Assembly (NCBI RefSeq): GCF_964340395.1 | Contig: NC_135568.1 | Span: 2,000,001-2,064,000 of the forward strand | Reading direction: 5' to 3' | Length of the DNA stretch: 64,000 bases | Origin: Glandiceps talaboti | Taxonomy: Eukaryota > Hemichordata > Enteropneusta > Spengelidae | In this document: positions 63,721 through 64,000 of the stretch, piece by piece | How the letters are laid out: every line of letters starts with the position of its first letter | Numbering within the stretch: position 1 is the stretch's first letter | Notes under the pieces: generated by a model | Told to the model about the DNA's origin: nothing | The model's database searches: none | What the model saw: only the letters and a program-made list of their open reading frames with translations | Translations under genes and position numbers: made by a program

Positions 63721-64000
63721 CTGAAACACTATATTCAGCTTAATAAACAAAACAGAGTCATGTCATTAACAAGTCTTCATTCAAGACACCCCCCCCCCCC
63801 CCCAAACAGACACTTTAATGTTGTCTCCATGACGATGTATTAGCGTTTTTGAGTCAATTGGTAAATCATGATTGCTCACCACAAATATGGCTGCCACAGA
63901 GTAAAAAGTTACATGAGCACCAAAAGTAATGCATGTGTACGTCGTTTAAGTGGTTCTGTATTATCTAAAGTAATGATCTAAAAGACATTAGCCACACATA
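63721..64000. other. Intron upstream of exon -51 (partial)
   Basis: A poly-C tract of about 17 bases at 63789; otherwise nothing recognised. Confidence 0.6.

Noticed and set aside
7769-63720. Assignment as LRP1
   Set aside because: LRP1 also has 10 and 11 LA clusters, but it has six EGF modules and a furin site before the membrane; here only two EGF-like modules occur and the tail resembles megalin.

Overview
This is 64 kb of AT-rich, repeat-dense genomic DNA from an animal, most likely a marine invertebrate bilaterian. Genes are split by GT-AG introns, tRNA-derived SINE and non-LTR retrotransposon remnants are present, and introns hold large minisatellites. The species cannot be fixed from the sequence; the close match of the main gene to vertebrate megalin fits an invertebrate deuterostome or lophotrochozoan.

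Two protein genes are visible and they converge. At the left edge, on the + strand, are the last two coding exons of a METTL21A-like protein-lysine methyltransferase (178-301, 601-995). The rest of the window, 7769 to beyond 64000 on the - strand, is the 3' half of one giant gene, an LRP2/megalin orthologue. I resolve 50 coding exons (about 7.43 kb, about 2474 residues), all phase-compatible. From N to C they give: a YWTD propeller (partial at the window edge), EGF, YWTD propeller, EGF, ten LDL-receptor class A (LA) modules, two EGF, YWTD propeller, EGF plus eleven LA modules, two EGF, YWTD propeller, two EGF-like modules, one transmembrane helix and a cytoplasmic tail with one NPxY and one PPxY motif. 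The 10+11 LA layout plus only two juxtamembrane EGF-like modules is the megalin plan. The 5' half, signal peptide and promoter lie outside.

Between the genes (996-7768), and in almost every intron, lies repetitive DNA: over twenty minisatellite arrays, microsatellites, several families of terminal-inverted-repeat (MITE or foldback) elements, a non-autonomous piggyBac-like element, a tRNA-derived SINE and 5'-truncated non-LTR retrotransposon ends.

Three patterns stand out. (1) Several foldback families carry tandem repeats in their arms, and those same repeats appear as large minisatellites elsewhere, as if the elements seed minisatellites. (2) At least ten exons have a tandem copy of their own exon-intron junction beside them in the intron, sometimes as a ladder of donor sites. 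(3) A 39/51-nt in-frame micro-exon candidate sits alone in the largest intron, between two LA modules.
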